64,000 nt of DNA from Paratinospora sagittata (Eukaryota; Streptophyta; Magnoliopsida; Ranunculales; Menispermaceae). This document shows, in pieces, positions 37,847 through 50,356 of the stretch; the stretch's first letter is position 1; every line of letters begins with the position of its first letter. The notes under the pieces are model-generated. The model did no database searches and was not told the DNA's origin. It saw only the letters and a program-made list of their open reading frames with translations. The stretch spans positions 13,546,366-13,610,365 of the forward strand of contig CM069611.1 in NCBI GenBank assembly GCA_035771175.1. The letters run 5' to 3'. The translations under genes were made by a program, and so were the position numbers.

Positions 37847-38431
37847 ACGTATGATGAAGGAAATTATGTGAATCGCCCTCCACTATTCAAGGGTGGAAAT
37901 TACTCGCTCTAAAAAACAAGAATGAGATACTTCGTGAGATCTCATGATTTGGATGTTTGGGATATTGTAAGAAATGGTTATTCTGCACCCACAAAGGTTA
38001 TAAATGGAGTAATTGTGCCGATGGCAAGAAATGTATGGCTACCCGGAGAAAAGAAGTTAGACCAATTAAATGACAAGGCCATAAAAACATTTTTTTGCGG
38101 TTCTTCCATCAATGAATTCAACATACATTGTGCCTTCAACACTGCCAAGAAGAAATGGCATAACCTAGAACTTACTCATGAAGGCACAAAGCAAGTAAAC
38201 GAAACAAAGTTGAGAATGCTGGGGGAATTCTATGATGCCTTCAGAATTAGTGAGAACGAAGACATCTCAGATACCAAAACGAGCTTCACCATGAATATTA
38301 AAGAAATGAAGAACTGGGTGAGGTGTTCCCACAAGCAAAAACAGTTGGAAAATTCCTTAACAAACATGTATGATGAAGGAAATTCTGTCAATCTCCATCC
38401 ACTGCTTAAGTGTGGAAATTACATGCACTGA
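37847..38431 (+). pseudogene. Gag unit, C-terminal frame shifted at KNW
   Basis: From MRYFVRSHDLDVW (37922) the frame is open for 169 residues through DQLNDKAIKTFFCGSSINEF and KKKWHNLELTHEGTKQVNETK. Near the end AAGAACTGGGTGAGG replaces AAGAAGCTGGGTGAGG. This one-base loss moves reading into the other frame (KNWVRCSHKQKQLENSL) and carries it into the start of the next unit. Many units from 37 kb onward share this KNWV shift. Confidence 0.72.
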
Positions 38432-41421
38432 AAAACAAGAATGAGATACTTCAAGATAACCCATGATACGGATGTTTGGCGTATTGTAAGAAATGGCTAT
38501 TCTGTACCCACAAGGAGTGAAAATGGAGTAATTGTGGCTAAGAAAAAGAAAGTATGGCTACCCAGAGAAAAGAAGTTCAACCAATTAAATGACAAGGCCA
38601 TAAACACGCTTTTCTGCGGTCTTTCCATCAATGAATTCAACAGACATTGTGCCTGCAACACTTCCAAGGGGGAAATGGGATAGCCAAGAATTTACTCATG
38701 AAGGCACAAAGCAAGTAAACGAAACCAAGTTGAGAATGCTGGAGGAATCCTATGATGCCTTCAGAATTAGAGAGAACGAAGACATCTCAGATGCCATAAC
38801 TCGCTTCACCAAGAATAATGAAGTACTGGGTGAGGTGTTCCCACAAGCAAAAATAGTTGGAAAATTCATTAAGAAACATGTATGATGAAGGAAATTCTGT
38901 GAATCGGCCTCCACTGTTGAAGGGTGGAGATTACTTGCACTGGAAAACAAGAATGAGATACTTCAAAAGATCCCATGATTCGGATTTTTGGCATATTGTA
39001 AGAAATGACAATTTTGTACCAACAAAGGTTGAAAATGGAGTAATTGTGGCGAAGGCAAAGAATGTATGGCTACCCGGAGAAAAGAAGTTAGAGAAATTAA
39101 ATGAAAAGGTCATAAACATGATTTTTAGCAATCTTTCCATTAATGAAATCAACAGACTTGGTGTCTGCGACATTGCCAACAAGAAATGGGATAACCTAGA
39201 AGTTACTCATGAAGACACAAAGAAGTAAACCAAACAAAATATAGAATGCTGGAGGAATCCTATGATGCCTTCAGAATTAGTGAGAACAAAAACATCTTAG
39301 ATGCCATAACACGTTTCACCAAGATTATTAAAGAGATAAAGAAGCTGGGTGAGGTATTCCCACAAGCAAAAACAGCTGGAAAATTCCTAAGGGGGCATGT
39401 ATGATGAAGGAAATTTTGTGAATCGCCCTCCACTGTTTAAGGGTGGAAATTACTTGTACTAGAAAACAAGAATGAGATACTTCAAAAGATCTCATGATTC
39501 AGATTTTGGCCTATTGTAAGAAATGGCAATTCTGTACCCACAAAGGTTGAAAATGGGGTAATTGCGCCAAAAGCAAAGAACGTTTGGCAGCCCGGAGAAA
39601 ATAAGTTAGAGCAAATAAATGAAAAGGCCATAAACATGCTTTTATGCAGTCTTTCCATTAAAGAATTCAACAGACGCAATGCCTGCGACACTGCCAAGAA
39701 GAAATGGGACAACCTGGAAGTTACTCATGAAGACACAAAGCAAGTAAACAAAACAAAGTTGAGAATGCTAGTGGAATCCTATGATGCCTTCAGAATTAGT
39801 GACAACGAAGACATCTCAGATGCCATAACACGCTTCACCAAGATTATTAAAGAGATAAAGAAGCTGGGTGAGGTGTTCCCACAAGCAAAAATAGTTTGAA
39901 AAGTCCTTACGAGACAAGTATGATGAAGGAAATTCTGTGAATCGCCCTCCGCTATTCAAGGGTGGAAATTACTTGCGCTGAAAAACAAGAATGAGATACT
40001 TGTTGAGATCCAATGATTTGGATGTTTGGGATATTGTAAGAAATGGCTATTCTACAACCACAATGGTTATAAATGGAGTAATTGTGCCGAAGGCAAAGAA
40101 TGTATGGCTACCCGGAGAAAAGAAGTTAGACCAATTAAATGACAAGGCCATAAACACGCTTTTATGCGGTCTTTCCATCAATAAATTCAACAGACATTGT
40201 TCTTGCAACACTTACAAGGAGAAATGGGATAGCCAAGAAGTTTCTCTTTAAAGCACAAAGCAAGTGAACGAAACAAAGTTGAGAATGCTGGAGGAATCCT
40301 ATGATGCCTTCAGAATTTGTGAGCACGAAGACATCTCAGATACCATAACGAGCTTAACAAGGAATATTAAAGAAATAAAGAACTGGGTGAAGTGTTCCAC
40401 AAGCAAAAATAGTTGGAAAATTCATTAAGAATCATGTATGATGAAGGACATTCTGTGAATCGCCCTCCACTGTTGAAGGGTGGAGATTACTTGCACTGGA
40501 AAACAAGAATGAGATACTTCAAGAGATCCCATGATTCAGATTTTTGGCATATTGTAAGAAATGGAGATTTTGTACCCACAAAGGTTGAAAATGGAGTAAT
40601 TGTGGCGAAGGCAAAGAATGTATGGCTACCCGGAGAAAAGAAGTTAGAGCAATTAAATGAAAAGGTCATTAACATGTTTTTTTGCAGTATTTCCAATAAT
40701 GAATTCAACAGACTCAGTGTCTACGTTACTGCCAGGGAGAACTGGGATAACCTAAAAGTTACTTATGAAGACAGAAAGCAAGTAAACAAAACAAAGTTGA
40801 GAATGCCGGAGGAATCCTATGATGCCTTCAGGATTAGTGAGAACGAAGACATCTCAGATGCCTTAACAAGATTCGCCAAGATTACTAAAGAGATAAAGAA
40901 GTTTGGTCACAAGCAAAAATAGTTGGAACATTTCTTAGGGGACATGTATGATGAAGGAAATTCTGTCAATCTCCATCCACTGCTGTAGGGTGGAAATTAC
41001 ATGCACTGAAAAACAAGAATGAGATACTTCAAGATAAATGATGTAATTGTGCCGAAGGCAAAGAATGTATGGCTACCCAGAGAAAAGAAGTTAGACCAAT
41101 TAAATGACAAGGTGATAAACACGTTTTTCTGCAGTCTTTCCATCAATGAATTCAACAGACATAGTGCCTACAACACTGCCAAGGAGGAATGGGATAAGCG
41201 AGATGTTACTCCTGATGGCACAAAGCAAGTAAACGAAACAAAGTTGAGAATGCTGGAGGAATCCTATGATGTCTTCCGAATTTGTGAGAACGAAGACATC
41301 TCAAATAGCAAAACGAGCTTCACCAAGAATATTAAAGAAATTAGGAACTGGGTGAGGTGTTCCCATGATTCGGATGGGGACATGTATGATGAAGAATATT
41401 AAAGAAATGAAGAAATGAAAA
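38341..41421 (+). repeat. Higher-order repeat copy A (six gag units)
   Basis: Unit starts are 38366, 38878, 39397, 39916, 40434 and 40944. The residues after Trp38 run in the order RIV, HIV, PIV, DIV, HIV, then a unit in which this part is deleted (TTCAAGATAAATG junction near 41030). Copy B shows the same order at a constant offset of 3081 bp for the first three units, 3079 for the next two and 3111 for the last. Confidence 0.88.
40413..40922 (+). pseudogene. Gag unit 5 of higher-order repeat copy A
   Basis: An open frame of 169 residues runs from MENSLRIMYDEGHSVNRPPLLKGGDYLHWKTRMRY through NEFNRLSVYVTARENW to DALTRFAKITKEIKKFG, keeping Trp22, Trp38 and Trp64. The end is altered by a 12-bp loss (GGTCACAAGC for the usual GGTGAGGTGTTCCCACAAGC), so the LGEVFP segment is missing and the stop comes at 40920. 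The same loss is seen at about 36845 and 44016. Confidence 0.75.
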
Positions 41422-42973
41422 ACAGTTGGAAAATTCCCTAACGAACATGTATGATGAAGGAAATTCTGTCAATCTCCATCCACTGCTGAAGGGTGGAAAT
41501 TACATGCACTGAAAAACAAAAATGAGATACTTCAAGATAACCCAAGATTCGGATGTTTGCCGTATTGTAAGAAATGGCTATTCTGTACCCACAAAGAGTG
41601 AAAATGGAGTAATTGTGGCTAAGACAAAGAAAGCATGACTACCAGAAAAAAATAAGTTCAACCAATTAAATGACAATGCCATAAACACGCTTTTTTGCGG
41701 TCTTTCCATCAATGAATTCAACAGACATTGTGCCTGCAACACTTCCAAGGGGGAAATAGGATAGCCAAGAATTTACTCATGAAGGCACAAAGCAAGTAAA
41801 CGAAACCAAGTTGAGAATGCTGGAGGAATCCTATGATGCCTTTAGAATTAGAGAGAACGAAGACATCTCAGATGCCATAACTCGCTTCACCAAGAATAAT
41901 GAAGTACTGGGTGAGGTGTTCCCACAAGCAAAAATAGTTGGAAAATTCATTAAGAAACATGTATGATGAAGGAAATTCTGTGAATCGGCCTCCACTGTTG
42001 AAGGGTGGAGATTACTTGCACTGGAAAACAAGAATGAGATACTTCAAAAGATCCCATGATTCGGATTTTTGGCATATTGTAAGAAATGGCAATTTTGTAC
42101 CAACAAAGGTTGAAAATGGAGTAAGTGTGGCGAAGGCAAAGAATGTATGGCTACCCGGAGAAAAAAAGTTAGAGAAATTAAATGAAAAGGTCATAAACAC
42201 GATTTTCAGCAATCTTTCCATTAATGAAATCAACAGACTTGGTGTCTGCGACACTGCCAACAAGAAATGGGATAACCTAGAAGTTACTCATGAAGACACA
42301 AAGAAGTAAACCAAACAAAATATAGAATGCTGGAGGAATCCTATGATGCCTTCAGAATTAGTGAGAACAAAAACATCTTAGTTGCCATAACACGTTTCAC
42401 CAAGATTATTAAAGAGATAAAGAAGCTGGGTGAGGTATTCCCACAAGCAAAAATAGTTGGAAAATTCCTTAGGGGACATGTATGATGAAGGAGATTTTGT
42501 GAATTGCCCTCCACTGTTTAAGGGTGGAAATTACTTGTACTGGAAAACAAGAATGAGATACTTCAAAAGATCTCATGATTCGGATTTTGGCCTATTGTAA
42601 GAAATGGCAATTCTATACCCACAAAGGTTGAAAATTGGGTAATTGCGCCAAAAGCAAAGAATGTTTGGCAGCCCGGAGAAAATAAGTTAGAGCAAATAAA
42701 TGAAAAGGCCATAAACATGCTTTTATGCAGTCTTTCCATTAAAGAATTCAACAGATGCAATGCCTGCGACACTGCCAAGGAGAAATGGGACAACCTGGAA
42801 GTTACTCATGAAGACACAAAGCAATAAACAAAACAAAGTTGAGAATGCTGGAGGAATCCTATAATGCCTTCGGACTTAGTGAGAACGAAGACATCTCAGA
42901 TGCCATAACACACTTCACCAAGAATATTAAAGAAATGAAGAACTGGGTGAGGAGTTCCCACAAGCAAAAATAG

Positions 42974-43507
42974 TTGGAAAATTTATTAGAGGAAATGTAT
43001 GATGAAAGAAATTCTGTGAATCGCCTTCCACTATTCAAGGGTGGAAATTACTTGCGCTGTAAAACAAGAATGAGATATTTCATAAGATCCCATGATTCGG
43101 ATGTTTGGGATATTGTAAGAAATGGCTATTCTACAACCACAATGGTTATAAATGGAGTAATTGTGCCGAAGGCAAAGAATGTATGGCTACCCGGAGAAAT
43201 GAAGTTAGACCAATTAAATGACAAGGCCATAAACACGCTTTTATGCGGTCTTTCCATCAATGAATTCAACAGACATTGTTCTTGCAACACTTACAAGGAG
43301 AAATGTGATAGCCAAGAAGTTATTCATTACAGCACAAAGCAAGTAAACGAAACAAAGTTGAGAATGCTGGAGGAATCCTATGATGCCTTCAGAATTTGTG
43401 AGCACGAAGACATCTCAGATACCATAACGAGCTTAACAAGGAATATTAAAGAAATAAAGAACTGGGTGAAGTGTTCCACAAGCAAAAATAGTTGGAAAAT
43501 TCATTAA
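42974..43507 (+). pseudogene. Gag unit 4 of copy B, open to a shifted end
   Basis: A 177-residue frame reads MENLLEEMYDERNSVNRLPLF, then GNYLRCKT (Trp22 to Cys), W38-DIV, W64, INEFNRHCSCNTYKEKC (Trp104 to Cys) and up to ITSLTRNIKEIKNWV. It then follows the shifted frame to TAA at 43505. A close copy of its start lies at 49979, 7005 bp away, including the mark TTTATTAGAGGAAATG. Confidence 0.75.
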
Positions 43508-43977
43508 GAATCATGTATGATGAAGGAGATTCTGTGAATCGCCCTCCACTGTTGAAGGGTGGAGATTACTTGCACTGGAAAACAAGAATGAGATACTTCA
43601 AGAGATCCCATGATTCAGATTTTTCGCATATTGTAAGAAATGGAAATTTTGTTCCCACAAAGGTTGAAAATGGAGTAATTGTGGCGAAGGCAAAGAATGT
43701 ATGGCTACCCGAAGAAAAGAAGTTAGAGCAATTAAATGAAAAGGTCATTAACATGCTTTTTTGCAGTATTTCCATTAATGAATTCAACAGACTCAGTGTC
43801 TACGATACTGCCAGGGAGAAATGGGATAACCTAAAAGTTACTTATGAAGACAGAAAGCAAGTAAACACAACAAAGTTGAGAATGCTGGAGGAATCCTATG
43901 ATGCCTTCAGAATTAGTGAGAACGAAGACATCTCAGATGCCTTAACAAGATTCACCAAGACATCTCAGATGCCTTAA
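43492..43977 (+). pseudogene. Gag unit 5 of copy B, broken by a 32-bp duplication
   Basis: It is open from MENSLRIMYDEGDSVNRPPLL through NEFNRLSVYDTAREKWDNLKVTYEDRK to DALTRFTK (161 residues). The frame then fails because GACATCTCAGATGCCTTAAC is repeated in tandem (43927-43990). The corresponding unit in copy A (40434) lacks the duplication, so this happened after the block copied. Confidence 0.78.
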
Positions 43978-44532
43978 CAAGATTCACCAAGATTACTAAA
44001 GAGATAAAGAAGTTTGGTCACAAGCAAAAATAGTTGGAACATTTCTTAAGGGACATGTATGATGAAGGAAATTCTGTCAATCTCCATCCACTGCTGAAGG
44101 GTGAAAATTACATGCACTGAAAAACAAGAAGGAGATACTTCAAGATAAATGATGTAATTGTGCCGAAGGCAAAGAATGTATGGCTACCCAGAGAAAAGAA
44201 GTTAGACCAATTAAATGACAAGGTCATAAACACGCTTTTCTGCGGTCTTTCCATCAATGAATTCAACAGACATAGTGCCTACAACACTGCCAAGGAGGAA
44301 TGGGATAAGCGAGATGTTACTCCTGATGGCACAAAGCAAGTAAACGAAACAAAGTTGAGAATGCTGGAGGAATCCTATGATGTCTTCCGAATTTGTGAGA
44401 ACAAAGACATCACAAGTAGCAAAACGAGCTTCACCAAGAATATTAAAGAAATGAGGAACTGGGTGAGGTGTTCCCATGATTCGGATGGGGACATGTATGA
44501 TGAAGAATATTAAAGAAATGAAGAAATGAAAA

Positions 44533-47400
44533 ACAGTTGGAAAATTCCTTAACAAACATGTATGATGAAGGAAATTTTGTCAATCTCCATCCACTGCTGA
44601 AGGGTGGAAATTACATGCACTGAAAAACAAAAATGAGATACTTCAAGATAACCCATGATTCGGATGTTTGCCGTATTGTAAGAAATGGCTATTCTGTACC
44701 CACAAAGAGTGAAAATGGAGTAATTGTGGCTAAGACAAAGAAAGTATGACTACCAGAAAAAAATAAGTTCAACCAATTAAATGACAAGGCCATAAACACG
44801 CTTTTCTACGGTCTTTCCTTCAATGAATTCAACAGACATTGTGCCTGCAACACGTCCAAGGAGAAATGGGATAGCCTAGAATTTACTCATGAAAGCAGAA
44901 AGCAAGTAAACGAAACAAAGTTGAGAATACTGGAGGAATCCTTTGATGCCTTCAGAATTAGAGAGAACGAAGACATCTCAGATGCCATAACACACTTCAC
45001 CAAGAATAATGAAGTACTGGGTGAGGTGTTCCCACAAGCAAAAATAGTTGTAAAATTCATTAAGAAACCTGTATGATGACGGAAATTCTGTGAATCGCCC
45101 TCCACTGTTGAAGGGTGGAGATAACTTGCACTGGAAAACAAGAATGAGATACTTCAAAAGATCCCATGATTCGGATTTTTGGCATATTGTTAGAAATGGC
45201 AATTTTGTGCCAACAAAGGTTGAAAATGGAGTAATTATGGCGAAAGCAAAGTATGTATGACTACCCGGAGAAAAGAAGTTATAGCAATTAAATGAAAAGG
45301 TCATAAACATGATTTTCTGTAGTCTTTCCATTAATGAATTCAACAGACTCAGTGTCTGCGACACTGCCTAGGAGAAATGGGATAACCTAGAAGTTACTTA
45401 TGAAGACACAAAGCAAGTAAACAATACAAAGTTGAGAATGCTGGAGGAATCCTATGATGCCTTCAGAATTAGTGAGAACGAAGACATCTCAGATGCCTTA
45501 ACACGCTTCACCAAGATTATTAAAGAGATAAAGAAGTTCGGTGAGGTGTTCCCACAAGCAAAAATTGTTGGAAAATTTCTTAGGGGATATGTATGATGGA
45601 GGAAATTCTGTGAATCGCCTTCCACTAGTTAAGGGTGGAAATTACTTGCGCTGAAAAACAAGAATGAGATACTTCATAAGGTCCCACGATTCGGATGTTT
45701 GGGATATTGTAAGAAATGGCTATTCTATGATGCCTTCTGACTTAGTGAGAACGAAGACATCTCACATGCCATAACACGCTTCACCAAGAATATTAATGAA
45801 ATGAAGAACTGGGGGACGTGCTCCCACAACCAAAAATAGTTGGATAATTCCTTAAGAAACATGTATGATGAAGGAAATTTTGTGAATCGCCCTCCACTGT
45901 TCAAGGGTGAAAATTACTTGCACTAGAAAAAAAGATTGAGATACTTCAAAAGATCCCATGATTCGGATGTTTGGCCTATTGTAAGAAATGACAATTCTGT
46001 ACCCACAAAAGTTAAAAATGGGGTAATTGCGCCGAAAGCAAAGAATGTTTGGCAGCCCGGAGAAAAGAAGTTAGAGAAAATAAATGAAAATGCCATAAAC
46101 ATGCTTCTATGCAGTCTTTTCATTAAAGAATTCAACAGACGCAATGCCTGCGACACTGCTAGGGAGAAATGGGACAACCTGGAAGTTATTCATGAAGTCA
46201 CAAAGCAAGTAAACAAAACAAAGTTGAGAATGCTAGAGGAATTCTATGATGCCTTCAGAATTGGTGAGAACGAAGACATCTCAGATGCCATAGCACGCAT
46301 CACCAAGATTATTAAAGAGATAAAGTAGCTGGGTGAGGTGTTCCCACAAGCAAAAATAGTTGGAAAATTCCTTACGGGACAAGTATGATGAAGGAAATTC
46401 TGTGAATCGCCCTCCACTATTCAAGGGTGGAAATTACTTGCGCAGAAAAACAAGAATGAGATACTTGTTGAGATCCAATGACTCGGATGTATGGGATATT
46501 GTAAGAAATGGCTATTCTACAACCACAAAGGTTATAAATGGAGTAATTGTGCCGAAGGCAAAGAATGTATGGCTACCCGGAGAAAAGAAGTTAGACCAAT
46601 TAAATGACAAGGCCATAAACACGCTTTTCTGGGGTCTTTCCATCAATGAATTCAACACAGACATTGCGCCTGCAACACTTATAAGGAGAAATGGGATTGC
46701 CTAGAAGTTACTCATGAAAGCACAAAGCAAGTAAACGAAACAAAGTTGAGAATGCTGGAGGAATCCTATGATGCCTTCCGAATTAGTAAGAACGAAGACA
46801 TCTCAGATGCCATAACACGCTTCGCTAAGAATATTAAAGAAATCAAGAACTGGGTGAGGTGTTCCGAGAAGCAAAATAGTTGGAAAATTCCTTAAGAAAC
46901 ATGTATGATAAAGGAAATTATGTGAATCACCCACCACTGTTGAAGGATGGAGATTACTTGCACTAGAAAACAAGAATGAGATACTTTAAGAGATCCCGTG
47001 ATTCGGATTTTTGGCATACTGTAAGAAATGGCTATTTTGTACCCTCAAAGGTTGAAAATGGAGTAATTTTCGCGAAGGCAAATAATGTATGGCTACCCAG
47101 AGAAAAGAAGATAGAACAATTAAATGAAAAGCCCTTAAACATGCTTTTCAGCAGTCTTTCCATTAATGAATTCAACAAACTCAGTGTGTGCGACACTGCC
47201 AAGGAGAAATGGGATAACCTAGAAGTAACTTATGAAGACACAGAGCAAGTAAACAAAATAAAGTTGAGAATGCTGAAGGAATGCTATGATGCCTTCAGAA
47301 TTAGTGAGAACGAAGACATCTCATATGCCATAACACGCTTCACCAAGATTATTAAAGAGATAAAGAAGCTGGATGAGGTGTTCCCACAAGCAAAGAAAGT
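44533..47400 (+). repeat. Higher-order repeat copy C (decayed)
   Basis: Unit starts are 44558, 45069, 45589, 45861, 46381 and 46901. The first two units match copies A and B (offset 3111 from B). An additional truncated unit (45589-45860, junction CTATTCTATGATGCC) is present, after which PIV, DIV and HIV/HTV-type units resume at offsets of about 6465 from copy A. It is less similar to A and B than they are to each other. Confidence 0.7.
46381..46704 (+). pseudogene. Gag unit with frameshift at NEFN
   Basis: Open for 108 residues from the start codon equivalent (AAG at 46381, in DKYDEGNSVNRPPLF) through GNYLRRKT and W38-DIV to LSINEF. A two-base insertion (TTCAACACAGACATT for TTCAACAGACATT) then shifts the frame and gives a stop at 46702. 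Confidence 0.7.
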
Positions 47401-47428
47401 TGGAAAATTTCATAGTGGATATGTATGA
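46901..47428 (+). pseudogene. Gag unit with a stop at Trp22 only
   Basis: A 520-bp unit whose frame from MRYFKRSRDSDFWHTV (46976) to GKFHSGYV (stop 47426-47428) is open for 150 residues. TAG at the Trp22 codon (LHWKT, CACTAGAAAAC) is the main lesion. It keeps NEFNKLSVCDTAKEKWDNLEVTYEDTEQ. Confidence 0.75.
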
Positions 47429-49978
47429 TGAAGGAAATTCAGTGAATCGCCCTCCACTATTCAAGGGTGGAAATTACTTGCACTGAAATACAAGAATGAC
47501 ATACTTCATAAGATCCCATGATTCGCATGTTTGGGATATTGTAAGAAATGGCTATTCTGCACCCACAAAGGTTATAAATGGAGTAAATGTGCCGAAGGCG
47601 AAGAATGTATGGCTACCCGGAGAAAAGAAGTTAGACCAGTTAAATGACAAGGCCATAAACACGTTTTTCTGCGGTCTTTCCATCAATGAATTCAAAAGAC
47701 ATTGTGCTTGAAACATTTCCAAGGAGAAATGGGATAGCCTAGAAGTTACTCATGAAGGCACAAAGCAAGTAAACGAAACAAAGTTGAGAATGCTGGAGGA
47801 ATCCTATGATGCCTTTAGAATTAGTGAAAACGAAGACATCTTAGAAGCCATAACACGCTTCACCAAGAATAATAAAGAACTGGGTGAGGTGTTCCCACAA
47901 GCAAGAATAGTTAGAAAATTCATTAAGAAACACGTATTGTGAAGGAGATTTTGTGCATCGCCTTTCCCTGTGGAAGGGTGCAGATTACTTGCACTGGAAA
48001 ACAAGAATGAAATACTTCAAGAGATCCCATGATTCAAATTTTTGGCATATTGTAAGAAATGGTAATTTTGTACCAACAAAGGTTGAAAATAAAGTAATTA
48101 TGGCGAAGGCAAATAATGTATGGCTACCCGGAGAAAAGATATTAAAGCAGTTAAATGAAAAGGTCATAAACATGATTTTCTGCTGTCTTTCATTAATGAA
48201 TTCAACAAACTCAGTGTCTGCGACACTGCCAAGGAGAAATGGGATAACCTAGAAGTTACTTATGAAGACACAAAGCAAGTAAACAAAACAAAGTTGTGAA
48301 TGCTGGAGGAATCCTATGATGCCTTCAGAATTAGTGAGAACAAAGACATCTCAGATGCCTTAACACGCTTCTCCAAGATTATTAAAGAGATAAAGAAGTT
48401 GGGTGAGGTGTTCCCACAACCAAAAATAGTTGGAAAATTTCTTAGGGGACATGTATGATGGAGGAAATTCTGTGAATCGCCTTCCACTACTCAAGGGTGG
48501 AAATTACTTGCTCTGAAAAACTAGAATTAGATTCTTCATAGGGTCACATGATTCGGATGTTTGGGATATTGTAAGAAATGGCTATTCTACACCTACAAAG
48601 GTTATAAATGGAGTAATTGTGCCAAATGCAATGAATGTATGGCTACCCGAAGAAAGGAAGTTAGACCAATTAAATGACAAGGCCATAAACACGCTTTTTT
48701 GCGGTCTTTCCATCAATGAACTCAACAGACATTGTGCCTGCAACACTGCCGAGGAGAAATGGGATAACCTAAAAGTTACTTCTGATGGCACAAAGCAAGT
48801 AAACGAAACAAAGTTGTGAATGCTAGAGGATTCCTATGATGCCTTCAGACTTAATGAGAACGAAGACATCTCAGATACCATAACGCACTTCACCAAGAAT
48901 ATTAATGAAATGAAGAACTGGGTGAGGTGTTCCCACAAGCAGAAACAGTTGGATAATTCCTTAAGAAACATGTATGTGAAGGGAATTTTGTGAATCGCCC
49001 TCCACTATTCAAGGGTGGAAATTACTTGGACTAGAAAACAAGAATGAGATACTTCAAAAGATCCCATGATTCGGATGTTTGGCCAATTGTAAGAAATGGC
49101 AATTCTGTACCCACAAAGGTTCAAAATGGGGTAATTGCGCCGAAAGCAAAGAATGTTTAGCAGCCCAGAGAAAAGAAGTTAGAGCAAATAAATGAAAAGG
49201 CCATAAACATGCTTTTATGCAGTCTTTCAATTAAAGAATTCAACAGACGCAATGCCTACGACACTGCCAAGGAGAAATGGGACAACCTGGAAGTTACTCA
49301 TGAAGACACAAAGCAAGTAAACGAAACAAAGATGAGAACGCTAGAGGAATCCTATGATGCCCTTAGAATTAGGGAAAACGAAGACATCTCATATGCCAAA
49401 ACACGCTTCACCAAGAATAATAAAGAATTGGGTGAGGTGTTCCCACAAGCAAGAATAGTTAGAAAATTCATTAAGAAACATGTATTATGAAGGACATTCT
49501 GTGGATTGCCCTTTCCTGTTGAAGGGTGGAGATTACTTGCACTGGAAAACAAGAATGAGATACTTCAAGAGATCTCATGATTCGGATTTTTAGCATATTG
49601 TAAGAAATGGCAATTTTTTACCCACAAAGGTTCAAAATGGAGTAATTGCACCCAAGGCAAAGAATGTATGGCTACCCAGAACAAAAGAAGTTAGAACAAT
49701 TAAATGAAAAAGTCATAAACATGATTTTCTGCAGTCTTTCCATTAATGAATTCAACAGACTCAGTCCCTGCGACACTGCCAAGGAGAAAAGGGATAACCT
49801 AGAAGTAACTCATGAAGACACAAAGCCAGTAAACGAAACAAAGTTGAGAATGCTGGAGGAATCCTATAATGCCTTCGGAATTAGTGAGAACGAAGACATC
49901 TCAGATGCCATAACACACTTCACCAAGAATATTAAAGAAATGAAGAACTGGGTGAGGAGTTCCCACAAGCAAAAATAG

Positions 49979-50356
49979 TTGGAAAATTTATTAGAGGAAA
50001 TGTATGATGAAAGAAATTCTGTGAATCGCCTTCCATTATTCAAGGGTGGAAATTACTTGCGCTGTAAAACAAAAATGAGATATTTCATAAGATCCCATGA
50101 TTCGGATGTTTGGGATATTGTAAGAAATGGCTATTCTGCACACACAAAGGTTATAGATGGAATAATTGTGCCGAAGGCAAATAATGTATTGCTACCCGGA
50201 GAAAAAAAGTTAGACCAATTAAATGACAAGGCCATAAACACGTATTTCTGCGGTCTTTCCAATAATGAATTCAACATACATTGTGTCTGCAACACTGCAA
50301 AGGGGAAATGGGATAACCTAGAAGTTACTCAGGAAGGCACAAAGCAAGTAAACTAA
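49979..50356 (+). pseudogene. Gag unit duplicated from the 42974 type
   Basis: A 125-residue frame from MENLLEEMYDERNSVNRLPLF to GTKQVN, ended by TAA where the Glu codon of VNETK should be (GTAAACTAAACAAAG). The rest of the unit reads on in the same frame from 50363. It shares the LLEEMYDERNSV start with the unit at 42995. Confidence 0.72.

Larger units (their letters stand above)
41422..44532 (+). repeat. Higher-order repeat copy B (six gag units)
   Basis: Unit starts are 41447, 41959, 42478, 42995, 43513 and 44055. It is 30 bp longer than copy A, and two visible events account for this exactly. A 2-base loss (AAGCAATAAAC for AAGCAAGTAAAC near 42825) and a 32-bp tandem duplication (GACATCTCAGATGCC..., 43927 and 43959) change the offset to 3079 and then 3111. 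Copies A and B both end with the same odd 65-bp segment (41382-41446 and 44493-44557), absent before copy A. Confidence 0.88.
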
